A DNA stretch of 64,000 bases from Nonomuraea sp. PA05. GTDB lineage: Bacteria; Actinomycetota; Actinomycetes; Streptosporangiales; Streptosporangiaceae. The notes beneath the pieces are model-generated. The model searched no databases, was not told the origin of the DNA, and saw only the letters and a list, made by a program, of their open reading frames with translations. Below, piece after piece: positions 48,636-56,852 of the stretch. The position numbers and the translations under genes were made by a program. The stretch spans positions 248,001 to 312,000 of the forward strand of contig NZ_VSEY01000001.1 in NCBI RefSeq assembly GCF_008086045.1, in the 5' to 3' direction. How positions within the stretch are numbered: the stretch's first letter is position 1; each line of letters opens with the position of its first letter.

Positions 48636-49991
48636 CTACTTGGTGACGGTGTAGCCGGACTTCTGCAGGTCGGCGACGACCGCCTGCTGCGTGGCCTGGT
48701 ACACCGCGCGGAAGGAGGTCTTGTCGAGCGCGGCCTTGTTGAGGGCGTCGCCGAAGGCGGTCTGGGCGATGTTCACGTTCGGCCCCCACGTCACCGGGAT
48801 CGTGGTGTTCTTGATCACCTGGTCGGTGACCTGGTAGAAGTCCTTCTGCTGCGGCATCAGCTTCGGCGGCTCGTGGGTCAGCGTCGCCTGCCGTCCGGCG
48901 TTGGCGCCGGGGAACAGGTCGAGGCCGAGCAGCAGCTTGGAGCCCTCGTCCGAGGCGCCCAGCCAGGCCGCGAACGCCGCCGCCTCCTTGGCGTGCTGCG
49001 ACTTGGCCGGCACCAGGTACGCCGACCCGCCCAGGAACGGCACGGCGGCCTGCCCCTTCGTCCACTGCGGCAGCGGTGCCGACGCCCACTTGCCCGCCGT
49101 GTCCGGCGCCACCGAGTAGATGACGCTCGGAGCCCACGCCCCCGCGGTCCAGCTCAGGATCTTGCCGTCGTTGACCTTGGCGTTCCACTCCGGCGTGAGC
49201 AGCGGCTCCACCTTGACCAGGTCGCGCTCCACCAGGTCCTGCCAGAAGTCGGCGGTCTTCAGCGAGGCTTCGCTGTCGATGCCGACCTTCCAGGCGTTGC
49301 CGTCGGTGCTCCACCACTGCGCGTTGGCCTGAGCGGCGTGCGCGGCGAAGAACTCGAGCTGGTTGGCGGCGAAGCTGGCGATGTAGGCGTCGGGGTCCTT
49401 CTCGCGGATCTGCTCGGCGGCGTCGGCGTACTCGTCCCAAGTGGTGGGGACCTTGATGCCGAACTTGTCGAACAGGTCCTGGCGGTAGGTGAGCACCATC
49501 GGGCCGATGTCCTGGGGGACGCCGTACACCTGGTTTCCGAAGGTGGTCTGGGCCCAGACGTTGGGGTCGACGTTCCCCTTGACGCCCGCCACGTCGGCGG
49601 TGATGTCCTTGGCGGCCCCGGCCACCACCAGGGCGGGCAGGCCGCGGTACTCGATCTGCACCACGTCGGGGGTGTCGCCGGCCTGGTCGGCGGCCAGCAG
49701 CTTGGCGGCGGTCTCGGTGGTGCCGCCGACCTCCGACAGCTTCACCGTGACGTTCGGGTGGAGCTGGTGGTACTTGTCCGCGATCGCCTGGGCCGCCGCG
49801 TCGCTGCCCTTGAGGCTCCAGGTCCAGAACTCCAGCGTCACGGGGCCGGAGGCGCTCGCCGTGGATCCGGACGTGGTGTCGCCGGACGAGCAGGCGGCCA
49901 GCGACGCCGTCAGGGCGACCGCCAGTGCGGCGGCGCCCAGGATCGTCCGGCGCCGGGCGCGCCGGAGCGAGGGCAGGGACGGTGGGGTCAT
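48636..49991 (-). CDS. Solute-binding lipoprotein of the xyloside-type ABC transporter
   Basis: The 451-residue protein has an RR-rich signal (SLRRARRRTILGAAALAVALTASLAAC) with lipobox LAAC, then a family-1 binding fold (LEFWTWSLKGSDAAAQAIADKYHQLHPNV, GDTPDVVQIEYRGLP, YGVPQDIGPMVLTYRQDLFDKFG). Ligand is probably a xylose-containing oligosaccharide, judging from the neighbouring enzymes. The ATG at 49991 has GAGGAG 7 bases upstream; an in-frame ATG 9 codons earlier is less likely. Confidence 0.9.
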   Translation of the reverse strand: MTPPSLPSLRRARRRTILGAAALAVALTASLAACSSGDTTSGSTASASGPVTLEFWTWSLKGSDAAAQAIADKYHQLHPNVTVKLSEVGGTTETAAKLLAADQAGDTPDVVQIEYRGLPALVVAGAAKDITADVAGVKGNVDPNVWAQTTFGNQVYGVPQDIGPMVLTYRQDLFDKFGIKVPTTWDEYADAAEQIREKDPDAYIASFAANQLEFFAAHAAQANAQWWSTDGNAWKVGIDSEASLKTADFWQDLVERDLVKVEPLLTPEWNAKVNDGKILSWTAGAWAPSVIYSVAPDTAGKWASAPLPQWTKGQAAVPFLGGSAYLVPAKSQHAKEAAAFAAWLGASDEGSKLLLGLDLFPGANAGRQATLTHEPPKLMPQQKDFYQVTDQVIKNTTIPVTWGPNVNIAQTAFGDALNKAALDKTSFRAVYQATQQAVVADLQKSGYTVTK

Positions 49992-50057
49992 GACGATCTC
50001 CTCGGACAGGTGGTGCATCCGGCGGACTGCCGGGTCGTGCGTTGGGATCTAACCTGA

Positions 50058-50071
50058 TGTTAACGTTGTCA
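50058..50071. promoter_or_regulatory. LacI-type operator candidate of the xyloside locus
   Basis: TGTTAACGTTGTCA is palindromic at 10 of 14 positions around a central CG. It lies between the divergent binding-protein gene (start 49991) and GH43 gene (start 50118), so one site could control both. The LacI gene at 51647 is the likely regulator. Confidence 0.5.
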
Positions 50072-50117
50072 TTCTGTCAAGCCCCCTCCTGTAACACACC
50101 TCCCGGAGCCCGCCCCC

Positions 50118-51650
50118 GTGCCCACCTTCCGCAACCCCGTCCTGCCCGGCTGCCATCCCGACCCGTCCGTCTGCCGGGTCGGCGCGGACTACTACCTGGT
50201 CACCTCGTCGTTCGCGTACTACCCAGGACTGCCCCTGTTCCACAGCCGTGACCTGGTGCGATGGCGGCAACTCGGCCACGTGCTGAACCGGCCGGGACAG
50301 CTCCCGCTGCACGGGCTCGACGTCTCCGACGGCGTCTGGGCGCCGACCGTCCGCCACCACGACGGCACCTTCTACGTCGTCTCCACCGTGGCCGTGAACC
50401 GGCAGGGGAGCCGCACCTTCGTCGTCACCGCCGACGACCCGGCGGGCCCCTGGTCCGACCCCGTCCCGCTGGAGGCCGAAGGCATCGACCCGTCACTGTT
50501 CTTCGACGACGACGGCCGCTGCTGGTTCACCGCCTGCCGCGACGCCCTCGACGGCGGCGGGCCCGGCGAGCTGTGGATGCGGGAGCTCGACCTGGACCGG
50601 CTCCAGCTCGTCGGCCCCACCCACGTGCTCTGGCACGGCGCCGTACGCGGGGCCTGGGTCGAGGCGCCGCACCTGTACAAGCGTGACGGCGTCTACCACC
50701 TGATCGCCGCCGAGGGCGGCACCGAGCGCAACCACAGCGTCACCGCCGCCCGCTCCCGCGACGTCACCGGCCCGTACGTCACCGACCCGCGCAGCCCGCT
50801 CCTCACCCACCGGCACCGGGGCTCCGGCGAGCCGATCCACAACGTCGGGCACGTGGACCTGGTGGACACCCCCGAAGGGGAGACGTGGGCGGTGGCGCTC
50901 GGGGTGCGGCCGGTCGAGGGCACCCACACGCTGGGGCGCGAGGTCTTCCTGGTGCCGGTCGAGTGGACGGCGCAGGGGCCGGTCTTCGCCCCCGAGACGG
51001 GCGGGGTGCGACTCACCGAACGCCTGCCCCTCGTGCCGGGCCACGCGCCTGGGGACGAGCCTCTTGCGGCGGGTCGGGTGGACTTCGCCCGGCAAGCGCC
51101 CGGCCTGGAGTGGAGCAGCCTGCGCGGGCCGGTCACCCACCTCGTCCGGCCCACCCCCGACGGGCTGGCCATCCAGGCGACGCCCGAGCCGCTCACCTCC
51201 ACCGGCGTGCCCGCCTTCATCGCCCGCCGCCAGCAGCACGTCCGCTTCCACGCCCGCACCAGGCTGAGCTTCCCGGCCACGCACCCGGGGCAGGAGGCCG
51301 GGCTGGCCGTCTTCCAGAACCAGGACCAGCACGCCACCCTCGCCCTCACCGTGGACGAGACGGGCACCCCGCAAGCGGTCCTGACCGTCCGGGAAGCGGG
51401 CCAGAGCACCAGGCTGGCCGCCACGCCCCTCCCACCGGGCGAGGCACTGCTGGCCGTCGAGGGCGACGAGGCCGGATACACCTTTCGCGCCCGCCACTCG
51501 GACACAGGCGACTGGACCGACCTGGCCACCGTCGAGCGCCCCTTCTTCAGCACCGAACGCGCCGGCGGCTTCGTCGGCGTCCACCTCGGCCTCTACGCCA
51601 CCGGCGCCGGCCGCGCGCTCGTGCGCTGGTTCGACTACCAGCCGGGTTAG
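50118..51650 (+). CDS. GH43 family glycosidase (beta-xylosidase/arabinofuranosidase)
   Basis: The 510-residue protein has the GH43 five-blade propeller at residues 1-310 with the catalytic base D15 in HPDPSVC, pKa modulator in GIDPSLFF and general acid in EAPHLYK (about residue 189), and a C-terminal GH43 beta-sandwich (about 330-508, with RHQHVRF-like segments). The layout matches intracellular beta-xylosidases. It would split xylo-oligosaccharides brought in by the adjacent transporter. The start is GTG 50118; the nearest CGGAG is 12 bases away, so initiation is weakly supported. Confidence 0.9.
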   Translation: MPTFRNPVLPGCHPDPSVCRVGADYYLVTSSFAYYPGLPLFHSRDLVRWRQLGHVLNRPGQLPLHGLDVSDGVWAPTVRHHDGTFYVVSTVAVNRQGSRTFVVTADDPAGPWSDPVPLEAEGIDPSLFFDDDGRCWFTACRDALDGGGPGELWMRELDLDRLQLVGPTHVLWHGAVRGAWVEAPHLYKRDGVYHLIAAEGGTERNHSVTAARSRDVTGPYVTDPRSPLLTHRHRGSGEPIHNVGHVDLVDTPEGETWAVALGVRPVEGTHTLGREVFLVPVEWTAQGPVFAPETGGVRLTERLPLVPGHAPGDEPLAAGRVDFARQAPGLEWSSLRGPVTHLVRPTPDGLAIQATPEPLTSTGVPAFIARRQQHVRFHARTRLSFPATHPGQEAGLAVFQNQDQHATLALTVDETGTPQAVLTVREAGQSTRLAATPLPPGEALLAVEGDEAGYTFRARHSDTGDWTDLATVERPFFSTERAGGFVGVHLGLYATGAGRALVRWFDYQPG

Positions 51651-52657
51651 GCGGGCGGCGCGGTGCTGCGCCGTACGATCAGCTCGGGCGCGATCCGCTC
51701 GGACGAGGCCGGCTCGCCCCGCATCATCCGCAGCAACTGCTCGATCGATCGCGTCCCCAGCGCGACGAAGTCCTGCCGCACCGTGGTCAGCGCGGGCACC
51801 AGGTACGCCGCCCCGGCGATGTCGTCGAACCCGACGAGCGAGACGTCGCCGGGCACCCTCACGCCCAGCTCGGCGAAGGCCGCCAGCACGCCCATCGCCA
51901 TCTGGTCGTTCCCCGCGAAGATCGCGGTGGGGCGCTCGTGCCCCGCGCGGGTGACCAGGTAGTGGGCGAGCCGGTAGCCGCTGTTGCCGGTGAAGTCGCC
52001 CTCCAGCAGCTCGCCGCGCGCCTGCGGCGTCTCCTTCAACCCGGCCCGCCAGCCCTCCACCCGGGCCCGCGCGTCGAAGGTCCGCAGGGAGCCGGTCAGG
52101 TGGGCGATGCGGCGGTGGCCCAGCTCCACCAGGTGCCGGACGGCCAGCCGCGCGCCGAGCTCCTGGTCCAGCTCGACGAAGCCGACGTCCGGGTTGGGCA
52201 CGTCGCCGGACATGATCACGGTCATCGGGACGCCGGTGACGACGTCCGCCAGCGCGTCCACCACCATCGGCCGGTCGGCGATGACGGCGACGGCCTCGAC
52301 CGCCTGGTCGGTCAGCCGTTGCAGCGTCTCGGCCAGGTCCATGGTGGAGCCGCCCTGCCAGCTCGCCAGATTCACCCAGTATCCGGCCCGCTGCGCCGTC
52401 GTCTGCACGCCGCGCAGGATGCGGGGCAGCTCGTACAGCTCGGTGCCGGCCAGCACCAGGCCGATCGTCGAGGAGCGGCGGCTCTTGAGCGCGCGGGCGA
52501 CGCTGTTGCGGCGGTAGCCGAGCTTCTCGATGGCGGCCTCGACGCGGGCGCGGGTCTCCGGCCTGACGGAGGGGTGGTTGTTGAGGACGCGGGACACCGT
52601 GACGTGCGAAACGCCCGCTTCGCGCGCCACGTCCACCATGCCTGGTGCCCGGTTCAT
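51647..52657 (-). CDS. LacI family transcriptional regulator of the xyloside locus
   Basis: The 336-residue protein has the LacI head (MVDVAREAGVSHVTVSRVLNNHPSV, residues 7-31), hinge helix YRRNSVARALKSRRS and a sugar-binding effector domain. Its C-terminus LIVRRSTAPPA is nearly the same as that of the regulator at 22146, a family trait. The ATG at 52657 has GGAGG upstream. It is convergent with the GH43 gene, overlapping it by 4 bases, and probably represses the divergent transporter and GH43 promoters. Confidence 0.88.
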   Translation of the reverse strand: MNRAPGMVDVAREAGVSHVTVSRVLNNHPSVRPETRARVEAAIEKLGYRRNSVARALKSRRSSTIGLVLAGTELYELPRILRGVQTTAQRAGYWVNLASWQGGSTMDLAETLQRLTDQAVEAVAVIADRPMVVDALADVVTGVPMTVIMSGDVPNPDVGFVELDQELGARLAVRHLVELGHRRIAHLTGSLRTFDARARVEGWRAGLKETPQARGELLEGDFTGNSGYRLAHYLVTRAGHERPTAIFAGNDQMAMGVLAAFAELGVRVPGDVSLVGFDDIAGAAYLVPALTTVRQDFVALGTRSIEQLLRMMRGEPASSERIAPELIVRRSTAPPA

Positions 52658-52670
52658 GCCCTCCGCTTCC

Positions 52671-53273
52671 TCATTGTCGGGACATACCCGTTCGCCGGCC
52701 CGCGCCATGCGGCGAAGGGATCATATCCGTCCGATCGGCGAGCTGTGCTCCCTCACCCGCCCCGGAGGCGGCGGGCGCAGCGGTCGTGGCCCAGCGCGGC
52801 GCGATCGCCAGGGGCCGACCGGCATCGGGCGGCACCGCCCGGATCACCCAGCCGTTGAGCCCGGCCTCCGCGCCGAGGACGCCGTTGTGACCGCCCGGCA
52901 GCAGACCGCGGACGGCGAGGAACCTCTGCCGCTGCCGCAGCGTGACGAGCCGCACCGTCGCCCGCTTGGTCCTCTCGGCCGACTGCCGCGACCTCTGCTC
53001 GGCCAGCGCCGCCCGCTCCTCGGCCCGGCGAGCCAGCTCGGCGGCCTCCCCGGCGGCCGGCGCCGCCCGCCCGCCGGATCGGCGAGCCGGCTCGGCGGCC
53101 GGCGCCGTGGCGGAGCCCGCAGGCCCGGCACCCTGGCCGGCGGGACGAGCGGCGGCTGAGCGCAGGTGGGCGGCCATCCGGTAGGCCTGGCGGCTCAGGG
53201 GATGGTCGGGGTCACGCGCGCCCAGCGCGGCCAGCAGTGCCGCGGCTTCCCGAATCTCGCGCTCTTCCAGCAT
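52671..53273 (-). CDS. Hypothetical Ala/Arg-rich protein
   Basis: I do not recognise this 200-residue protein. It starts with a helical segment (EIREAAALLAALGARDPDHPLSRQAYRMAAHL), continues with a low-complexity Ala/Gly/Pro stretch and a likely coiled coil (about residues 75-115), and a C-terminal part without clear motifs. A good TGGAGG site 5 bases before the ATG supports translation. It lies 13 bases upstream of the LacI gene on the same strand. The upstream gap 53274-53465 contains a palindrome and the promoter of the next gene. Confidence 0.5.
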   Translation of the reverse strand: MLEEREIREAAALLAALGARDPDHPLSRQAYRMAAHLRSAAARPAGQGAGPAGSATAPAAEPARRSGGRAAPAAGEAAELARRAEERAALAEQRSRQSAERTKRATVRLVTLRQRQRFLAVRGLLPGGHNGVLGAEAGLNGWVIRAVPPDAGRPLAIAPRWATTAAPAASGAGEGAQLADRTDMIPSPHGAGRRTGMSRQ

Positions 53274-53280
53274 CGACCCT

Positions 53281-53292
53281 CCAGACGTCTGG
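53281..53292. promoter_or_regulatory. Perfect 12-bp palindrome overlapping the ribosome site
   Basis: CCAGACGTCTGG is fully palindromic and its minus-strand end overlaps the TGGAGG ribosome site of the hypothetical gene at 53273. It could be an operator. It has no loop, so an RNA hairpin is unlikely. Confidence 0.4.
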
Positions 53293-53453
53293 CTCCTGCT
53301 CGTCAGGACGGCGAAGGCGGCGCATGCCGGGGGACACCGCTCTCGCCGGCGTGTCTCACCTTAATGAGGACGGGCCGGGACGGCGATCACCATCCCGCAA
53401 GGGAGGGACCGGCGATACCCGGCTGAGCGCCGGAGCCACTTCCCACCTGCGAA

Positions 53454-53459
53454 CATAAT
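53454..53459 (+). promoter_or_regulatory. -10 box CATAAT of the XRE regulator gene
   Basis: CATAAT ends 6 bases before the ATG at 53466, with no ribosome site, indicating a leaderless transcript. Confidence 0.5.
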
Positions 53460-53465
53460 GGACAC

Positions 53466-54338
53466 ATGGATCGTGCAGCACTGGCGGACTTCCTGCGCCG
53501 CCGCCGCGAGGCATTGCGGCCGGAGGACGTCGGGCTTCCCGAGGGCGCGCGCCGCCGCGCCACCGGCCTGCGGCGCGAGGAGGTGGCCTCGCTCGCCGTG
53601 ATGTCGACCGACTACTACACCCGCCTGGAGCAGCAGCGCGGCCCGCAGCCCAGCGTGCAGATGCTCGCCTCGCTCGCCCGCGCCCTGCGGCTGACCGGCG
53701 ACGAGCGCGACTACCTGTTCCAGATCGCCGGGCACAACGCCCCGGCCTCGCTGACGGACGCGGCGCACGTCGCCCCCGCCCTGCTGCGCGTGCTGGACCG
53801 GCTCCACGACACCCCGGCGCTCATCCTGTCCGACCTGGGCGAGACGCTCGTGCAGAACCGGATGGCGCAGGCCCTGTTCGGCGACAGGTCCGGCCACACC
53901 GGTCTCGGCCGCTTCGAGATCTACCGCTGGTTCACCGACCCGGCGGAGCGGCTGCACTACCCGGAGGGCGACCGCGACCGGCAGAGCCGCGCCCTGGTCG
54001 CGAACCTGCGCGCCGCCCACGGGACGAGAGGGCCGCGGTCGCGGGCGGGCGAGCTGGTGCGGGCGCTGCGGAAGGAGAGCGCCGAGTTCGCCGAGCTGTG
54101 GGACCGGCACGAGGTGGCCAAGCGCTTCGAGGACCACAAGACCCTCGTCCATCCCGAGCTGGGCGACATCGAGGTCGACTGCCAGGTGCTGTTCACCGAG
54201 GACCAGTCGCAGGCGCTGCTCGTGCTGACCGCCCCGCCGCGCACCGAGGGGTACGAGAAGCTGCGGCTGCTGGCCGTGCTGGGGCAGCAGCGCTTCACCG
54301 GAAGGCAGGACGGCACGGCCGCGGTCATGGGGCGCTGA
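53466..54338 (+). CDS. XRE-family regulator with MmyB-like ligand domain
   Basis: The 290-residue protein has an N-terminal helix-turn-helix (RRATGLRREEVASLAVMSTDYYTRLEQQRGPQPS, about 28-62) and a C-terminal MmyB/MltR-type ligand-binding PAS-like domain (HDTPALILSDLGETLVQNRMAQALFG, FTDPAERLHYPEGD, LVRALRKESAEFAELWDRHEVAKR, VDCQVLFTEDQSQALLVLTA). MmyB-type regulators are common in actinobacteria and often act on nearby oxidoreductase genes. The convergent gene downstream is a methyltransferase. The ATG fits the -10 at 53454. Confidence 0.88.
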   Translation: MDRAALADFLRRRREALRPEDVGLPEGARRRATGLRREEVASLAVMSTDYYTRLEQQRGPQPSVQMLASLARALRLTGDERDYLFQIAGHNAPASLTDAAHVAPALLRVLDRLHDTPALILSDLGETLVQNRMAQALFGDRSGHTGLGRFEIYRWFTDPAERLHYPEGDRDRQSRALVANLRAAHGTRGPRSRAGELVRALRKESAEFAELWDRHEVAKRFEDHKTLVHPELGDIEVDCQVLFTEDQSQALLVLTAPPRTEGYEKLRLLAVLGQQRFTGRQDGTAAVMGR

Positions 54339-54951
54339 CCTGCCCGGCCTCCGGAGGGACACGGGGGCGGCGGGCCACGTACACGACGGCGGGCGGCAGG
54401 TTGCGCCAGACGGTCGCGGTCGTCACGACCTCCTCGAACGCCTCCCGCAGGCCCCCTGCCAGCCGCCGGGCGGGCGCGGCCCAGCGCGTCCAGGTGTAGG
54501 CGAACTGCGTGTAGACCCCGGCGGGCGACAGGACGCGCGCCACCGACCCGATCAGTGGCGGCCGCCCGGCGTACGCGACCCAGGGCAGGCCGCTGACCAC
54601 GACGTCCACCGGCCCGGCGCCGAGCCCGGCGAGCAGCTCCGGCAGGCGCACGGCGTCGTCGCACACCACCTCCACGGCGGGGTGGGCGCGGGCGACCTCG
54701 GCGGCGAACCTGTCGTTCAGCTCGACCACGACGTGCCTGCCCCGGCCGTTCAGCCGCCGCTGGATGGCGGAGGTGAAGGCGCCGGTCCCCGCGCCGAGCT
54801 CGACCACCGTCGGCTCGCCGCGCTCGGGCACGCCCACCACCATCTGCGCCGCCAGCCCGGCCGAGCTGGGCAGCACCGCGGCCGTGCGCATGGGCGACCT
54901 GATGAACTCCCGCACGAACCCGAGGGACGGGCTCCGCTGATCGGTGGTCAC
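54325..54951 (-). CDS. Class I SAM-dependent methyltransferase, PmtA-like
   Basis: The 208-residue protein starts with a basic helix (FVREFIRSPMRTAAVLPSSAGLAAQMV) typical of PmtA-type phospholipid N-methyltransferases, followed by SAM motif I VVELGAGTGAFT, VVELNDRF and the motif IV region VVSGLPWVAY. Its likely role is methylation of a membrane lipid head group, but related proteins of unknown substrate exist. The GTG start at 54951 is uncertain. It overlaps the end of the XRE gene by 14 bases, tail to tail. Confidence 0.8.
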   Translation of the reverse strand: MTTDQRSPSLGFVREFIRSPMRTAAVLPSSAGLAAQMVVGVPERGEPTVVELGAGTGAFTSAIQRRLNGRGRHVVVELNDRFAAEVARAHPAVEVVCDDAVRLPELLAGLGAGPVDVVVSGLPWVAYAGRPPLIGSVARVLSPAGVYTQFAYTWTRWAAPARRLAGGLREAFEEVVTTATVWRNLPPAVVYVARRPRVPPEAGQVSAP

Positions 54952-55089
54952 AGTGCCGCTCCCCGGTTCCGTTCCGCTGCCGTGCTGCAGATTCTCGCGG
55001 CGGGCGATGGCGCGCGGATGGCCGGGAAGTGAATCATCGGGCGAGGCTCAGGCCGCCCCGCCACCGCCTGAGCCAGACCGTCCGAACGC

Positions 55090-55944
55090 TCACGCGACGA
55101 CGGCCAGCAAGGTCGTCATGGCGTCGGTCAGCTCCCGATCCCCGCTGACCTCGGCCCGCGCCCGCGCCTCAGCCACCCCGATCCCCCTGGTCGCGAGCCG
55201 CCAGAACGCGTCCTGCCCCATCGCGACCCGCGCCGCGGGCTCACCCACGGCCTCATCCCCGGCCTCACCCCCGGGCGCGGCCATCCGCCACCGCCCGTCC
55301 CGCCAGGCCGCCCAGAACCGCCCCCCGGCCGCCCCGAGCACCTCCAGCACGACCACCGTCCCCTCAGGACGATCATGCTCTCGCAGGGTGAACGGCAGAG
55401 CCTGCGCGAAGACAGCCGGCACCGGCGCCATCAGCTCGGGCTCCACCGCTCCCGGCCGGGCGACCGCGTCGCGCACCTGCTGCTGGTGGACCCAGAACTC
55501 GGTGTACTCCCGCCCGACGTCGAGCCACCCCGGGCTGTTCACGTCGGTGGCGGCCCAGGACACGTTCAGCCCGGCGGGCGCCTCCAGGTCGTGCGCCGCC
55601 CACACCTCGTCGAGCCGCGGCCCGAGCAGCTCCAGCAGCTCGATCATCAGCCGCGGGCTGAGCTGGCGGGACGCCCGGACGAATTCGTCGTTGGTGCGGG
55701 CGAGGTAGGCGGGCAGCGTCTCGTCGTCGGCGAAGACGGCGCCGGCGTGCCCGTCGCGGGCCCCGGACAGGCGCCGCAGGTAGTCGTTGAGCACGTGCCC
55801 GACGACGTCGTGCACGTCCCAGCCCGGGCAGACCGTCGGCCGCGCCCAGTCGGCCGGCGTCAGCGAGCGGAGCAGGCCGAGCAGCGCCTGGCGCTCAAGG
55901 GGAAACAGGGGTCTGACATCGATGACCGGGCCGAAGATCGACAT
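55090..55944 (-). CDS. Maleylpyruvate-isomerase-family mycothiol-dependent enzyme
   Basis: The 284-residue protein has the DinB-like four-helix domain of this family: CPGWDVHDVVGHVLNDYLRRLSGAR near residues 40-65, with the histidine metal ligands, and YTEFWVHQQQVRDAV near residue 150 supplying another. The C-terminal part is an MDMPI-C-like domain. Members use mycothiol or act as unknown metalloenzymes. The ATG at 55944 is preceded by TAGGGT with a 7-base gap, indicating a leaderless mRNA. Confidence 0.82.
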   Translation of the reverse strand: MSIFGPVIDVRPLFPLERQALLGLLRSLTPADWARPTVCPGWDVHDVVGHVLNDYLRRLSGARDGHAGAVFADDETLPAYLARTNDEFVRASRQLSPRLMIELLELLGPRLDEVWAAHDLEAPAGLNVSWAATDVNSPGWLDVGREYTEFWVHQQQVRDAVARPGAVEPELMAPVPAVFAQALPFTLREHDRPEGTVVVLEVLGAAGGRFWAAWRDGRWRMAAPGGEAGDEAVGEPAARVAMGQDAFWRLATRGIGVAEARARAEVSGDRELTDAMTTLLAVVA

Positions 55945-55951
55945 GTTTGCG

Positions 55952-55969
55952 ACCCTACCGAAGCGCTTC
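55952..55969 (-). promoter_or_regulatory. Leaderless promoter and palindrome GAAGCGCTTC
   Basis: On the minus strand TAGGGT (complement of 55952-55957) ends 7 bases before the ATG at 55944. The perfect palindrome GAAGCGCTTC (55960-55969) lies just upstream in the -10/-35 spacer, where a bound repressor would block transcription. Confidence 0.5.
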
Positions 55970-56087
55970 TGTCTCGAAGAAACGAATTTCCCCGGGTGAC
56001 GCCTGAGGTCAGGGCGCGGCCGAGTAACTAAGGCCCGACTTATACACTCATGACGGTTTTATCGGGGGAAAGTCGGGGGAGTGGCGC

Positions 56088-56852
56088 GTGCCGCTGGATC
56101 AGATCCTCGTGTTGCTGGTCGCGGCGGCAGGAGCGGGATGGGTGGACGCCGTCGTGGGCGGCGGCGGGCTGCTGCAACTGCCCGCCATCCTCATGACCGG
56201 CATGCCGACGGTCGAGGCGATGGCCACCAACAAGTTCTCCTCGGTGTTCGGCACCACCTCCGCCGCCGTCGCCTACGCCCGCTCCACCAAGGTGGACCGG
56301 CAGGTGGCGGTCCCGGGAGCGGCGCTGGCGGTGCTCTGCGCCGGGCTGGGCGCGTGGGCGGCGGCGTCGATCTCGGCGGACGTGCTGCGGCCCGCCGTCA
56401 TGGTGGTGCTGCTGGCCGTGGCCGCGTTCGTGACGCTGCGGCCGTCGATGGGCGCCGTGCCCGTGCCGCACCTGCGCACCGGGCCGCGGGTGTTCGCGGC
56501 GGTGGCGGTGGCGGGCGTGGTGATCGCCTTCTACGACGGGATCATGGGCCCGGGGACCGGGACGTTCCTGATCATCGCCTTCACCACCATCCTCGGGCTC
56601 GACTTCGTCTCCGCCTCCGCCTCCGCGAAGATCATAAATATCGGGACGAACGTCGGGGCGCTCGTGGTGTTCGGCCTGCAAGGGCACGTGAACTGGGCGC
56701 TGGGGCTCGGCATGGCGGTCTGCAACGTGGCGGGCGCCCAGTTCGGCGCGCGGATGGCGCTCAAGCGGGGCGCCTCATTCGTCCGGATCGTGCTGCTGTG
56801 CGTGGTGGTGGCGATGGTGATCAGACTGGGCTGGCAGCACTTCGCCGGCTAA
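56088..56852 (+). CDS. TauE/SafE family sulfite or anion exporter
   Basis: The 254-residue membrane protein has about eight hydrophobic helices and the two TauE/SafE repeats: AGAGWVDAVVGGGGLLQLPAIL ... NKFSSVFGTTSAAVAY and AGVVIAFYDGIMGPGTGTFLIIAF ... SASAKIINIGTNVGALVVF. It probably exports sulfite or an organosulfonate-derived anion. The GTG at 56088 has GGGGAG 7 bases upstream. TATACA near 56043 may be its -10. Its stop overlaps the convergent MFS gene. Confidence 0.88.
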   Translation: MPLDQILVLLVAAAGAGWVDAVVGGGGLLQLPAILMTGMPTVEAMATNKFSSVFGTTSAAVAYARSTKVDRQVAVPGAALAVLCAGLGAWAAASISADVLRPAVMVVLLAVAAFVTLRPSMGAVPVPHLRTGPRVFAAVAVAGVVIAFYDGIMGPGTGTFLIIAFTTILGLDFVSASASAKIINIGTNVGALVVFGLQGHVNWALGLGMAVCNVAGAQFGARMALKRGASFVRIVLLCVVVAMVIRLGWQHFAG

